From assembly GCF_036231945.1 (NCBI RefSeq), contig NZ_CP109599.1:3566501-3630500 (forward strand): a stretch of 64,000 nucleotides of DNA, given 5' to 3'. This DNA comes from Streptomyces sp. NBC_01429 (GTDB lineage Bacteria; Actinomycetota; Actinomycetes; Streptomycetales; Streptomycetaceae). The translations under genes and the position numbers were made by a program. The notes under the pieces were generated by a model, which did not search any database, had not been told where the DNA came from, and saw nothing but the letters and a program-made list of their open reading frames with translations. Within the stretch, counting starts at the first letter, position 1. Each line of letters starts with the position of its first letter. Shown here piece after piece: positions 43,374-52,210 of the stretch.

Positions 43374-44543
43374 GTGTCGTCGTCCGCGCTCGCGGGGTTG
43401 CTGGGTGAGTGGGACCGGTGCCGGTGGGTGTGGAACGAGTGCTGTGCCAAGTCGAGGCAGACGCACCTGTGGAACAGGCACCGGCCCGAGGGCGCGGACA
43501 AGGCCACGTGTGGTCCGGCGCGGCTCGACAAGATGCTGACCGGGGCCCGCGCTGCGAACGTGTGGCTGCGCGAGGGCTCCACCGTCCCTCAGCAGCAGAT
43601 CATCCGGGACTTCGGAAAATCCCGTACCAAGGCCCAGAAGGACATCAAAGAAGGGCTGCCGATGGGGCGGCGGGCCGGGATGCCGACGTACAAGAAGAAG
43701 CGCGAGGCCCGGCCGAGCCTGAACTACACCAGGCGCGGCTTCCGGTTGAAGGACGGAAAACTGCACCTGGCGGGCGGGATCGTGGTGACGGTGGTGTGGT
43801 CGCGGGACCTGCCCGCCGATCCGTCCAGCGTGCGTGTCCATCAGGACAGTGTCGGGCACTGGTACGCGAGTTTCGTCGTGCCGGCCGTAGTCGAGCCGCT
43901 GCCCGAAACCGGCCGCGTGATCGGTATCGACTGGGGCGTGAGAGAGACCGCGACCACCACCAGCGACGCCCACGACCTCCCGCACGCCGAGCATGGCAAG
44001 AAGTCGGCTGCGAAGCTCGCCCGGTACCAGCGGATGATGGCGAGGCGTAAGCCCGCGCGCGGGCAGGCCGGGTCGAAGAGCTACCGGTCCGCGAGGCGGC
44101 AGACGGCGAAGCTGCATAAGAAGGTTGCCCGGCAGCGTCAGGACACCGGCCGCAAGTGGGCCAAGTCCGTGGTCCGCGATCACGGCGCCCTCGCGGTGGA
44201 GGACTTCCGCCCGAAGTTCCTCGCAAGGTCGACGATGGCCCGCAAGGCCGCCGACGCGGCGATCGGCGCCACGAAGCGGGCCCTGATCGAGATGGGCCGC
44301 AAGCACGGCCGGATCGTGCACCTGGTCCACCCCGCGCACACCACCATGGACTGCGCACAGTGCGGAGCGAGAACCAAGCACGCACTCCCTCTCTCGGAAC
44401 GTACCTATACCTGCACCGCGTGCGGAGCCGTGTCCCCCCGGGACAAGAACTCCGCACACGTGATGCTGGTCCGGGCAGGTCTCAACCCGGCTGGTGCTGA
44501 TCGCGGAAGACCAGGCGGGGCGCAGCCCCCTCTGGCAGCGTGA
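43374..44543 (+). CDS. tnpB: Lone IS200/IS605-type TnpB (RNA-guided nuclease), N-terminus interrupted
   Basis: The 389-residue protein from GTG 43374 carries the complete RuvC triad: Asp186 (GIDWG), Glu276 (AVEDF) and Asp357 (DKNSAH), plus a Cys4 zinc ribbon (CAQC 327-330 and CTAC 347-350). Upstream, the same frame contains the expected TnpB N-terminal strand (VEGAGFAR-AFRLRVSSSALAGL) split by a TGA at 43356-43358. So either translation starts late and lacks the first beta-strand, or the gene has a nonsense mutation. No TnpA is present. TnpB uses the reRNA made from its 3' end as guide. Confidence 0.9.
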   Translation: MSSSALAGLLGEWDRCRWVWNECCAKSRQTHLWNRHRPEGADKATCGPARLDKMLTGARAANVWLREGSTVPQQQIIRDFGKSRTKAQKDIKEGLPMGRRAGMPTYKKKREARPSLNYTRRGFRLKDGKLHLAGGIVVTVVWSRDLPADPSSVRVHQDSVGHWYASFVVPAVVEPLPETGRVIGIDWGVRETATTTSDAHDLPHAEHGKKSAAKLARYQRMMARRKPARGQAGSKSYRSARRQTAKLHKKVARQRQDTGRKWAKSVVRDHGALAVEDFRPKFLARSTMARKAADAAIGATKRALIEMGRKHGRIVHLVHPAHTTMDCAQCGARTKHALPLSERTYTCTACGAVSPRDKNSAHVMLVRAGLNPAGADRGRPGGAQPPLAA

Positions 44544-44582
44544 GCCAGAAATCCCCGATCAACCCTGAAGGGGAGGATTCAA
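44544..44582 (+). ncRNA. 3' end of the TnpB reRNA (omega-RNA) and element right end
   Basis: After the tnpB stop, TCCCC (44552-44556) pairs with GGGGA (44570-44574), followed by GGATTCAA. Many IS605-type elements end with a CCCC/GGGG hairpin plus GGATTCAA, where the reRNA scaffold ends and the guide begins. By that rule the scaffold ends near 44582 and the guide would be the flanking GTCGGATCTGTTCGCCACGG. The full scaffold should extend back into tnpB. Confidence 0.6.
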
Positions 44583-44775
44583 GTCGGATCTGTTCGCCAC
44601 GGGCCGCGCCCCGGCCAACCGGCCATACGGGCCGGACCGTTCATCCATGCGTACGTTCGCGGAGACGAACGTGAGTACGGCTACTCAGGCGGCCGCCGCC
44701 CGACGAGGGCAATGTGGAGGTCAGCAGAGACCGGGACGACCCGGCACGACCACAGCGTCCAGGAGAGCAGCAGCC

Positions 44776-45114
44776 ATGACCGACTCATCGCGTTCCGTGA
44801 CCCAGAACCTCCGCCACTACCTGGTGAACCCCGCGGCCCTCGGTTATCTGGCCGTCGTGGCCGCTGTCTGCGCCTGGGTCGCCGGGGTCACCCTCTTCGT
44901 CGAGCACGACGACGCCAGCTTCGCCGGAGTGTGGGCCTTCTTCGTCACCGCCCCGACCTCCTTCCTGTTCGTCGGCTTCACCGACCGGCTGCCCGAGTGG
45001 GTGCCCCTCGTCGGCATCCCCGTCGGCGCCTTCGTCCAGGCATTCGCCCTCGGCGCCGTCTACCGCGGCCTGACCGGACGCGCCGCGCACCGCGCCGGCA
45101 CCAGCGCCGCCTGA
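44776..45114 (+). CDS. Small membrane protein of unknown function
   Basis: The 112-residue protein has about three hydrophobic spans (LGYLAVVAAVCAWVAGVTLF, FAGVWAFFVTAPTSFLFVGF and VGIPVGAFVQAFALGAVYRG). AGGAG lies about 10 nt before the ATG at 44776. It ends convergently with purA, with a strong hairpin between. The family is widespread in Streptomyces next to purA in my memory. Function unknown. Confidence 0.7.
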   Translation: MTDSSRSVTQNLRHYLVNPAALGYLAVVAAVCAWVAGVTLFVEHDDASFAGVWAFFVTAPTSFLFVGFTDRLPEWVPLVGIPVGAFVQAFALGAVYRGLTGRAAHRAGTSAA

Positions 45115-45183
45115 CGGGGCCATTCCCCGGACCGCTCTCCCGGACCGCTCTCCCCGAACCACTCTCCCTGAACCACCCGAAGG

Positions 45184-45237
45184 CGTACGCACCGCGCCCC
45201 GGAGGCGGAAAACAGCCTCCGGGGCGCGGTGCGTACG
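45184..45237. terminator. Perfect 23-bp hairpin between convergent genes
   Basis: Arms at 45184-45206 and 45215-45237 are exactly complementary with an 8-nt loop, GGAAAACA. It lies 70 bp after the small membrane-protein gene and 60 bp past the purA stop, and can end both transcripts. Confidence 0.9.
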
Positions 45238-45296
45238 TCTGTACGTGCTTACATAGGCGCTCAGTTACGCGACCTGGATACGCGCTGCGTACACGC

Positions 45297-46580
45297 TTAC
45301 AGGAACGAGTTGATCTCGATCGTCTCCGTACGGCCGGGGCCCACACCGATCGCCGAGATCGGCGCCCCCGACATCTCCTCCAGCGCCTTCACGTACGCCT
45401 GCGCGTTCTTCGGCAGGTCGGAGAAGGTCTTCGCCTTCGTGATGTCCTCCGACCAGCCGGGCAGGTACTCGTAGATCGGCTTCGCGTGGTGGAAGTCGGT
45501 CTGGCTGTACGGGAGTTCCTCGACGCGCTTGCCGTCGATCTCGTACGCCACGCACACCGGGATCTGCTCCCAGCCGGTGAGGACGTCCAGCTTGGTGAGG
45601 AAGAAGTCCGTCAGGCCGTTGACCCGCGTCGCGTACCGCGCGATCACCGCGTCGAACCAGCCGCAGCGGCGGTCGCGGCCCGTCGTGACACCGCGCTCGC
45701 CGCCGATGCGGCGCAGCGCCTCGCCGTCCTCGTCGAGCAGCTCGGTCGGGAACGGACCGGCGCCGACGCGCGTCGTATAGGCCTTGAGGATGCCGATGAC
45801 GCGACTGATCTTCGTCGGCCCGACGCCCGCACCCGTGCAGGCGCCGCCCGCCGTGGGGTTGGACGAGGTGACGAAGGGATACGTACCGTGATCCACGTCG
45901 AGCAGCGTGCCCTGGCCGCCCTCGAAGAGGACGACCTTGCCCTCGTCGATCGCGTTGTTCAGGATCAGCGTCGTGTCACAGACGTACGGCTTGAGCTGGT
46001 CCGCGAAGGTCAGCAGCTCTTCGACGATCTTGTCGGCCTCTATGGCGCGCCGGTTGAAGACCTTGGCGAGGAGCTGGTTCTTGGACTCCAGCGCCGCTTC
46101 GACCTTCTGCTCCAGGATCGACTCGTCGTAGAGGTCCTGGACGCGGATGCCGGTGCGGTTGATCTTGTCGGCGTAGGTCGGGCCGATGCCACGGCCGGTC
46201 GTACCGATCTTCCGCTTACCGAGGAAGCGTTCCGTCACCTTGTCGACCGTGACGTTGTACGGCGTGATCAAATGGGCGTTTCCGCTGATCAGCAACTTGG
46301 ATGTGTCGACACCGCGCTCGTTGAGCCCGCTCAGCTCGGAGAGCAGGACGGCCGGGTCGACAACCACTCCATTACCGATCACCGGGGTACACCCAGGGGA
46401 GAGGATTCCGGAAGGGAGAAGATGCAGTGCGTACTTCTGGTCGCCCACGACGACCGTGTGGCCGGCGTTGTTGCCGCCCTGATAGCGCACGACATAGTCC
46501 ACGGACCCACCGAGCAGGTCGGTGGCCTTTCCCTTGCCTTCGTCACCCCACTGAGCACCGAGCAGCACAAGTGCGGGCAC
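45297..46580 (-). CDS. purA: Adenylosuccinate synthetase
   Basis: Converts IMP and aspartate with GTP to adenylosuccinate, the first committed step to AMP. The 427-residue protein has the canonical N-terminus [44 protein letters not shown] and [15 protein letters not shown], and ends [10 protein letters not shown]. The start is GTG. A hairpin occurs in the leader (46685-46712). Confidence 0.98.
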   Translation of the reverse strand: MPALVLLGAQWGDEGKGKATDLLGGSVDYVVRYQGGNNAGHTVVVGDQKYALHLLPSGILSPGCTPVIGNGVVVDPAVLLSELSGLNERGVDTSKLLISGNAHLITPYNVTVDKVTERFLGKRKIGTTGRGIGPTYADKINRTGIRVQDLYDESILEQKVEAALESKNQLLAKVFNRRAIEADKIVEELLTFADQLKPYVCDTTLILNNAIDEGKVVLFEGGQGTLLDVDHGTYPFVTSSNPTAGGACTGAGVGPTKISRVIGILKAYTTRVGAGPFPTELLDEDGEALRRIGGERGVTTGRDRRCGWFDAVIARYATRVNGLTDFFLTKLDVLTGWEQIPVCVAYEIDGKRVEELPYSQTDFHHAKPIYEYLPGWSEDITKAKTFSDLPKNAQAYVKALEEMSGAPISAIGVGPGRTETIEINSFL

Positions 46581-46684
46581 AGGCGTACACCCCTTCCGGG
46601 CGGGGCATGTCCAAGGTCAGGGGGCGCACAAACGTCGTACGAGACCAGCTCTGACCGTCGGACCGGATGCCCCGGAATAGACGA

Positions 46685-46712
46685 AGCCCCTGGCGCAATA
46701 GCGCAAGGGGCT
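46685..46712. promoter_or_regulatory. Hairpin in the purA leader/divergent promoter region
   Basis: AGCCCCT (46685-46691) pairs with AGGGGCT (46706-46712), and an inner GCGC/GCGC pair adds to it. It lies between purA and the divergent lipid-kinase-like gene. It could be an attenuator of purA or simply a promoter-linked hairpin; the data do not decide. Confidence 0.35.
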
Positions 46713-46746
46713 CTTGCACAAAGATGCTACCCGAGGAAGGACCGAG

Positions 46747-47700
46747 GTGTCGGCTCCAGAGCCCGCCGAGAACGGCGCGCAGCAGCTTCTGGTGGTCATC
46801 GACCCGGTCGCCGGCCGGACCGACGGCGAATCCGTGCGGATCGCGAGAGATGTGCTGAGCGGCAGCGCTTCGGTGAAACTCTGTTTCCCCGAAGGCCCTG
46901 AGGAGCTGGCGCGGGCGCTGGCCCGGCGGGGAAACCGGCGGCCGGTGCTGGTCGGCGACGACCGGGCGCTGCTGCGGATGGTCGCCCTGCTCCACCGGGA
47001 ACGGGAGCTGGCCTCCGGGGCGCTCTCGCTGGTGCCGATCGGCGCCTCGGTGGAGCTGGCGTGCTCGCTGGGCGTTCCGGCGGGCGCGGTGGCGGCGGCG
47101 CGGGCCGTGCTGGACGGGGCGGTGCGCCGGCTCGATCTGCTGGTGGACGACAGCGACGGCGTGGTGCTGGGCGACCTCCGTATCCCGGCCCTGCCCGCGC
47201 GGGGCTCCGGGGGTACGGACCGGATGGACCGGATTGACCGTACGGACCGCGCCGACGGTGGCAGTGGCAGTGGCAGTGGCGGCACGGAGACCGGCGCGGG
47301 CGTCGTGCCCGCCGCCGCGCTCATGTGGCACACCTGCCGTTCCCTGGTCCGTACGTTGGTACGGCCCGTCCCGCAGGCCCTCGCCGCGCACACGCACCGG
47401 CTGCGGGTGGAGGCGGACGGGGTGCTGCTGAGCGATCTGGACGAGCCGGTCGAGGGCGTGACGGTGCGCTCGCGCGCCGGCCGCGCCGAGGTCGTGATCC
47501 GCAGGTGCGCCTCGGCTGAGCCGGTGACGGCGAGCGCGCTGTCCGTGACGGTGTCGGGCGCGGACTTCCGCTACCGCGCGGACGCCCGGGTCACCGGCCC
47601 GGTGCGGACCAGGACCTGGACGCTGCGGCCGGGGGCGTGGGGGCTGATGCTCCCGTCGGGCGCGGGTGCGGGTGCGGGAACGGGGCCGCTCGCCGGGTAA
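46747..47700 (+). CDS. Diacylglycerol-kinase-like protein
   Basis: The ~317-residue protein is of the DAGK/sphingosine-kinase-like fold: QQLLVVIDPVAGRTDG, PVLVGDDRALLRMVALLHRE (GDD motif) and LVPIGASVELACSLG. The classical GGDGT is altered to V-GDD-R, so activity is doubtful. An insertion of about 30 residues (TDRMDRIDRTDRADGGSGSG) is repeat-derived. Divergent from purA, start at GTG 46747. Confidence 0.7.
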   Translation: MSAPEPAENGAQQLLVVIDPVAGRTDGESVRIARDVLSGSASVKLCFPEGPEELARALARRGNRRPVLVGDDRALLRMVALLHRERELASGALSLVPIGASVELACSLGVPAGAVAAARAVLDGAVRRLDLLVDDSDGVVLGDLRIPALPARGSGGTDRMDRIDRTDRADGGSGSGSGGTETGAGVVPAAALMWHTCRSLVRTLVRPVPQALAAHTHRLRVEADGVLLSDLDEPVEGVTVRSRAGRAEVVIRRCASAEPVTASALSVTVSGADFRYRADARVTGPVRTRTWTLRPGAWGLMLPSGAGAGAGTGPLAG

Positions 47701-47847
47701 CGGTGAGCGGTGAGCGGTGGAGGCCGTACGCCTCGGGCGCCGTGAGTATCCCTACTCATGCGGGCGCCTGAGGCCGATATCAAGATAATCTCACGCACGG
47801 CGCAGTCGAGCGAAGAACAAGTCGAGCGATTCTGGGCGTGGAGAGCG

Positions 47848-48837
47848 ATGACGGAAACAGTGTTCCGCACGGACGACATTCCTACCGGGGAACGCTTCGA
47901 ATACTGGCACGACCTGATGGTCAACACCGTGTGCCCCATGGAGATCAAGAGCCCCGCCGCCGCCGATTTCCAGGCGGAGATGCGGATCGTGCAGCTCGGC
48001 CGCCTGGTGGTGTGGCCGACCTCGCTCGCCGCACTGAAATGGACCAGATCGCCCCATATGATCCGGAGCACTGACCCGGATTACTACCATTTGACGCTCC
48101 CCCTGAGCGGGCGGGTGGATATCGCGCAGCATGATCACCGCACCGTCCACTACCGGCGCCAGATGTACATCGTCGACACCTACCAGCCCTTCGAATGCCG
48201 GAATTCCGGTAACGCCACCCTCGGTGTCGGCCTGGAGATACCCAAGGATCTGATCGAGCTGCCCCCGGACACGGTCTCCCGGCTGCTGGCGCACCAGATC
48301 TCGGGGCGGGAGGGCATCGGGGCGTACCTCGCCGACTTCCTCACCCGGGTCGCCGAGAGCCCGAGCCCCCGCCCGGCGGACGCGGTCCGGATGGGCGGCA
48401 TCCTGACCGACCTGCTGAACGCGACGCTGGCGCACAGCCTGGACGTCGAGGAGGAGCTGTCGCCCGCGGCGCGCAGACAGTCGCTCGCCCTGTCCGTCAA
48501 GGCGTTCATCCGCGAGAACCTGGGCGACCCGAACCTCACCGCGAGCGCGGTGGCGGCTTCGCACCACATCTCGAACAGCTATCTGCACGGCATGTTCCGC
48601 GGCGAGGAGAAGACCGTCTCGGCCTGGATCAGGCAGCTGCGGCTCGACCACATCCGCCAGGACCTGTCCGACCCCTCGCTGCTCTCGCTCCCCATCAGCC
48701 ACATCGCCGCCCGGTGGGGCTTCACGCACTACACCGTCTTCTGCCGGGCCTTCCGCGCCGCGTACGGGGTCGCGCCCCGGGACTACCGCCACATGTCCGG
48801 CGGCGCGACACCGCTCACGACAACTGTGGACGCCTGA
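47848..48837 (+). CDS. AraC-family transcriptional regulator
   Basis: The ~329-residue protein has an N-terminal AraC-binding-like domain (FEYWHDLMVNTVCPMEIKSP, YQPFECRNSGNATLGVGLEI). The C-terminal AraC HTH pair is LTASAVAASHHISNSYLHGM and ISHIAARWGFTHYTVFCRAF. GGAG precedes the ATG at 47848; the start at 47758 would add 30 residues of poor fit. Effector unknown; such members often control nearby oxidoreductases, but none is adjacent here. Confidence 0.85.
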   Translation: MTETVFRTDDIPTGERFEYWHDLMVNTVCPMEIKSPAAADFQAEMRIVQLGRLVVWPTSLAALKWTRSPHMIRSTDPDYYHLTLPLSGRVDIAQHDHRTVHYRRQMYIVDTYQPFECRNSGNATLGVGLEIPKDLIELPPDTVSRLLAHQISGREGIGAYLADFLTRVAESPSPRPADAVRMGGILTDLLNATLAHSLDVEEELSPAARRQSLALSVKAFIRENLGDPNLTASAVAASHHISNSYLHGMFRGEEKTVSAWIRQLRLDHIRQDLSDPSLLSLPISHIAARWGFTHYTVFCRAFRAAYGVAPRDYRHMSGGATPLTTTVDA

Positions 48838-48926
48838 TCAACACGGAGTACACGCAGAGTCAACGACGCGGGGGCTCTGGGTAATTAAAGTGAACCCATG
48901 AGACAAAAACGGTCGCGGTGAAACAA

Positions 48927-48980
48927 CGGCGATCGTGATGGCGTGCTCCCACGCCATCTGTGCTCACCGGTCAATCGCCG
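48927..48980 (+). ncRNA. Candidate structured RNA downstream of the AraC gene
   Basis: GATGGCGTG (48937-48945) pairs with CACGCCATC (48950-48958), enclosed by CGGCGAT (48927-48933) and ATCGCCG (48974-48980). An AT-rich stretch TAATTAAAGT precedes it at about 48881-48890. The strand is assigned from the terminator to its right. No coding potential. It may be an independent sRNA or the 3' UTR of the AraC gene. Confidence 0.35.
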
Positions 48981-49004
48981 GCACGGGGGTGCGGCGAACG
49001 ACTC

Positions 49005-49042
49005 CCCGAACGGCCCGTCGCTCCGCGGACGGGCCGTTCGGG
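49005..49042. terminator. 15-bp perfect hairpin
   Basis: Arms at 49005-49019 and 49028-49042, loop of 8 nt. It lies between the AraC gene region and the convergent response-regulator gene (stop at 49090). It can serve both strands and would also end the candidate RNA at 48927. Confidence 0.8.
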
Positions 49043-49089
49043 CTTCCAGCCCGCCGCGGGTTGTCGCATGACCGGCCCCGGCCGCCGTC

Positions 49090-49749
49090 TCAGCCCGGCG
49101 TCACCAGCCGCGCCTCGTACGCGAAGACCGCCGCCTGTGTCCGGTCGCGCAGCCCCAGCTTCACCAGGATGCGGCTCACATGCGTCTTGATCGTGGACTC
49201 CGCGACGACCAGGTGCTCGGCGATCTCCGCGTTCGACAGGCCCTGCGCTATCAGCACCAGGACCTCCGTCTCGCGCTCCGTGAGATCGCCGATCCGGGCC
49301 ATCGCGGGGGCGCGCGGAGTGTCCGCGAGTTTGGAGAACTCGGTGATCAGGCGGCGTGTGACAGTCGGGGCGAGCAGCGCCTCGCCGGAGGCAACCACGC
49401 GTACCCCGTCCGCCAGCTGCCGGGCCGAGGCGTCCTTCAGCAGGAAGCCGGAGGCGCCGGCGCGCAGCGCCTGGTAGACGTACTCGTCCAGGTCGAAGGT
49501 GGTCAGGACCAGCACCTTCGCGTCGGCGTTCGCCGCGACGATCTCCCGGGTCGCCTCGATGCCGTTCAGCTCCGGCATACGGATGTCCATCAGCACCACG
49601 TCGGGGTGGAGCGCCGCGACCTGGCCCACGGCCTCGCGGCCGTTCACCGCCTCGCCCACCACCTCGATGTCCGGCATCGCGTTCAGCAGCACGGAGAAAC
49701 CCTCGCGGACCATCACCTGATCGTCCACGATCAGTACCCGGATGGTCAT
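49090..49749 (-). CDS. NarL/LuxR-type response regulator
   Basis: The 219-residue regulator has a receiver domain (RVLIVDDQVMVREGFSVLLN, phospho-Asp in VVLMDIRMPELNG, Lys in GFLLKDASARQ). The C-terminal LuxR HTH is LTEREVLVLIAQGLSNAEIA (T-E-R-E-TEVL run in part) with STIKTHVSRILVKLGLRDR. It overlaps the kinase stop/start by 4 nt at 49746-49749 and forms a two-component pair with it. Confidence 0.95.
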   Translation of the reverse strand: MTIRVLIVDDQVMVREGFSVLLNAMPDIEVVGEAVNGREAVGQVAALHPDVVLMDIRMPELNGIEATREIVAANADAKVLVLTTFDLDEYVYQALRAGASGFLLKDASARQLADGVRVVASGEALLAPTVTRRLITEFSKLADTPRAPAMARIGDLTERETEVLVLIAQGLSNAEIAEHLVVAESTIKTHVSRILVKLGLRDRTQAAVFAYEARLVTPG

Positions 49750-51041
49750 GAAGCGTCCCCGTCCTTCACCACGGCCACCGGAATGAAGGCCGCGATCTCG
49801 TAGCCGCCGTCCTCGGTCGGACCGGCGGTCATCTCACCGTTCAGCATCGTGACACGCTCCCGCATACCGGTGACACCGTGCCCCGCGCCCGGCGACGGCT
49901 TGGCCATGCGGCTCGGCGCCGTATTGACGATGCGCAGGCCCAGCCCGCCCAGTACGTAGCCGATCTCGACGCTCGCGGTCGATCCCGGCGCGTGCCGCAT
50001 CGCGTTGCTCAGCGCCTCCTGCACGATGCGGTACGCCGACAGCTCGACGCCCTGCGGCAGCTCGCGGACCGCGCCGGTGATCGTCTTCTGAACGGTCAGC
50101 CCGGCGTCGCGGACGTTGTCGAGCAGCCCGTCGAGTTCGGCGAGGGTCGGCTGCGGGGCGTCGGGGGCCTCGTAGTCGTCCGCCCGTACGACACCGAGGA
50201 TGCGGCGCAGCTCGGTCAGCGCGGCGACGGCGTTCTCGCGGATCGTGACGAACGCCTGCTCCAGCTCGGGCGGCGGATTCTCCACCCGGTACGGCGCGGC
50301 CTCGGCCTGGATCGCGACGACGGACATGTGGTGGGCGACGACGTCGTGCAGCTCGCGGGCGATGGTCGTGCGCTCCTCCAGCAGCGTGCGCCGGCCGCGT
50401 TCGACGGCGGTGACGCTCTGCTGCGCGGCGACCTCCTGGTCCGCCCTGCGACGGACGTGCAGGGTGCTCACGGTCAGCAGGACGAGCGCCGAGCCGAAGA
50501 GCATCGGGAGGGAGGTGGAGACGCCGTAACCGTAGCCGCGGTTGAGGAAGATCTCGGAGAACATCGCGTATCCGGCGGTCACCACCCACATCCAGGCGGC
50601 GGTGCGCGGGCCCGTCCGGATGGCCACCACCGTCATCACGGCGAAGTAGCCGACGAAGGAGGTGGGTGTCCACGGCCAGTCGTGGAAGCTGAAGAGGTTG
50701 GTGAAGCCGGAGACCCACAGCGCCAGCCACCAGGCGGCGACGGGCCTGAACAGCGTCAGCAGGAGCGGGATGATCGGCGAGAGGTCGAGCAGATCACGGT
50801 TCCCGATGCTGTAGACGAACATGATCAGCGCCAGGCCGACGATCATGGCGTGCGGCGTCCAGGCCACGAACTGGCGTATCTGTCCGGGCAGCCGACGGGT
50901 GAAGCGACCGTCCGTCCGCACGGGCCGGAGCGGGCGGTAGGCGAAGGCGTCGTGGAAGAGGTCCTGGCGCAGGCCGCTGAGCGCGCCCGTGGCCAGGCGG
51001 AACTCATTGTTCCGGGACTCCCCGGTTTCGGTTTCGGTCAC
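49746..51041 (-). CDS. DesK/NarX-type sensor histidine kinase
   Basis: The ~431-residue kinase has about four or five TM spans (MIVGLALIMFVYSIGN, IIPLLLTLFRPVAAWWLALW, SFVGYFAVMTVVAI, SLPMLFGSALVLLTVSTLHV). It is followed by a HisKA_3 domain with the phosphorylated His in TIARELHDVVAHHMS and an HATPase (YRIVQEALSNAMRHA, G-x-GHGVTGMRERVTML). Start at GTG 51041 preferred. Signal unknown. The last bases overlap the regulator gene. Confidence 0.9.
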   Translation of the reverse strand: MTETETGESRNNEFRLATGALSGLRQDLFHDAFAYRPLRPVRTDGRFTRRLPGQIRQFVAWTPHAMIVGLALIMFVYSIGNRDLLDLSPIIPLLLTLFRPVAAWWLALWVSGFTNLFSFHDWPWTPTSFVGYFAVMTVVAIRTGPRTAAWMWVVTAGYAMFSEIFLNRGYGYGVSTSLPMLFGSALVLLTVSTLHVRRRADQEVAAQQSVTAVERGRRTLLEERTTIARELHDVVAHHMSVVAIQAEAAPYRVENPPPELEQAFVTIRENAVAALTELRRILGVVRADDYEAPDAPQPTLAELDGLLDNVRDAGLTVQKTITGAVRELPQGVELSAYRIVQEALSNAMRHAPGSTASVEIGYVLGGLGLRIVNTAPSRMAKPSPGAGHGVTGMRERVTMLNGEMTAGPTEDGGYEIAAFIPVAVVKDGDAS

Positions 51042-51155
51042 TCTCTCAAGGTAGAGGTAGGGCCGAGCGGGGTCGTCAGCACGGAAGCGGATAGTTCCGG
51101 GTCCGTCCCAGGTACTACGCGGCCCCACCAGGCACGACGCAAGCCCCCCGCCGGA

Positions 51156-52055
51156 TCACCACGCCAGCTGGGCGATCTCCTCCGCCACCACCGCGCACGC
51201 GTCCGCCGCCGGGTCGATCAGCGGGAAATGGCCGACCTCCTCCAGCAGCGTCAGCCCCACCATCTCGCCGGCCCGGCCCGCCGCGTCCACGAACGCGTCG
51301 GCGACCTCGTACGGCATGGTGAGGTCCGTACGGCCCTGGACCACGGCCGTCGCGATTCCCGTCGGCAGCAGCGCGGCCGGGTCCGCGCTCTCCCTGCGCT
51401 CCTTGAACCGCTCCTGGCCGCCCAGCAGCTCCAGGACGGCCCCGCCGCACACCCCCAGCTCGACGGCGCGCGCCAGATCCGCGATCGGCGCGAGCGCGAC
51501 GACCCCGCGCAGCTCAGGCGGCCGGTCCAGCCGCCAGGGCGAGCCCAGGGGCAGCACATGGCGGGCCGCCGCCCAGAGGGCGAGGTGGCCGCCGGCGGAG
51601 TGGCCGGTCACGACGGTCCGCCGGGAGTCGGCCTGCGGGAGCGCGTCGGCGACGAGCCCGGGGAGCGCGTCCATCGCCGCGGCGACGTCGTCGAACGTCT
51701 CGGGCCAGCGCCCCGCCACCGGAGCCGGGGCCCCGTCGTCACCGGCGCCCTGCTGCGGGATCGCCGGACCCCGCCGGTATTCGACGTTGGCGACGGCGAA
51801 ACCGCGCCGCGCCAGGAAGTCGGCGAACGGCGTGATGTGCGCGCGGTCGTACGGGGCGCGCCAGGCTCCGCCGTGCAGGACGACCACGAGCGGTACGCGC
51901 TCCTGGTTGCCCCGGGGAGCGTAGAAGTCGATCACCTGATCAGGGTGTTCGCCGTACGCGGCGGTCGCGTCGGGCCGGACGGCCGGATGGGCGAAGACCG
52001 ATTCGGTCTCTGCGGCGTCACGAGCAACGGCATCGTGCGCGGCGGGGTCCGGCAT
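51156..52055 (-). CDS. Alpha/beta hydrolase, probable kynurenine formamidase
   Basis: The 299-residue esterase-like hydrolase has the oxyanion motif VVLHGGAWRAPYDRA, the nucleophile elbow VVTGHSAGGHLALW (Ser), and a C-terminal Asp and His (RTDLTMPYEV; EVGHFPLID). It lies directly downstream of kynureninase and tryptophan dioxygenase, which makes N-formylkynurenine the likely substrate. The fold alone does not prove it. GGAG precedes the ATG at 52055. Confidence 0.75.
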   Translation of the reverse strand: MPDPAAHDAVARDAAETESVFAHPAVRPDATAAYGEHPDQVIDFYAPRGNQERVPLVVVLHGGAWRAPYDRAHITPFADFLARRGFAVANVEYRRGPAIPQQGAGDDGAPAPVAGRWPETFDDVAAAMDALPGLVADALPQADSRRTVVTGHSAGGHLALWAAARHVLPLGSPWRLDRPPELRGVVALAPIADLARAVELGVCGGAVLELLGGQERFKERRESADPAALLPTGIATAVVQGRTDLTMPYEVADAFVDAAGRAGEMVGLTLLEEVGHFPLIDPAADACAVVAEEIAQLAW

Positions 52056-52210
52056 CTTGCTCCAACCTTTCGGTGCGGGGGCCGAATTGACCTGATCAGC
52101 GGGACGCTATCAGCCCTGGCGGGGGTCGCTCACCCGTCGGCGGCCGGGCCGGGCCCCGCCCCTCGCTCCGGGGCCCGGCCGCCCGCGCTCCGCACCTCGT
52201 GCCACCCGCG

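Noticed and set aside
45184..45237. Perfect 23-bp hairpin as an insertion-sequence terminal repeat
   Set aside because: It lies between convergent stops and lacks any transposase, so a terminator explains it better.
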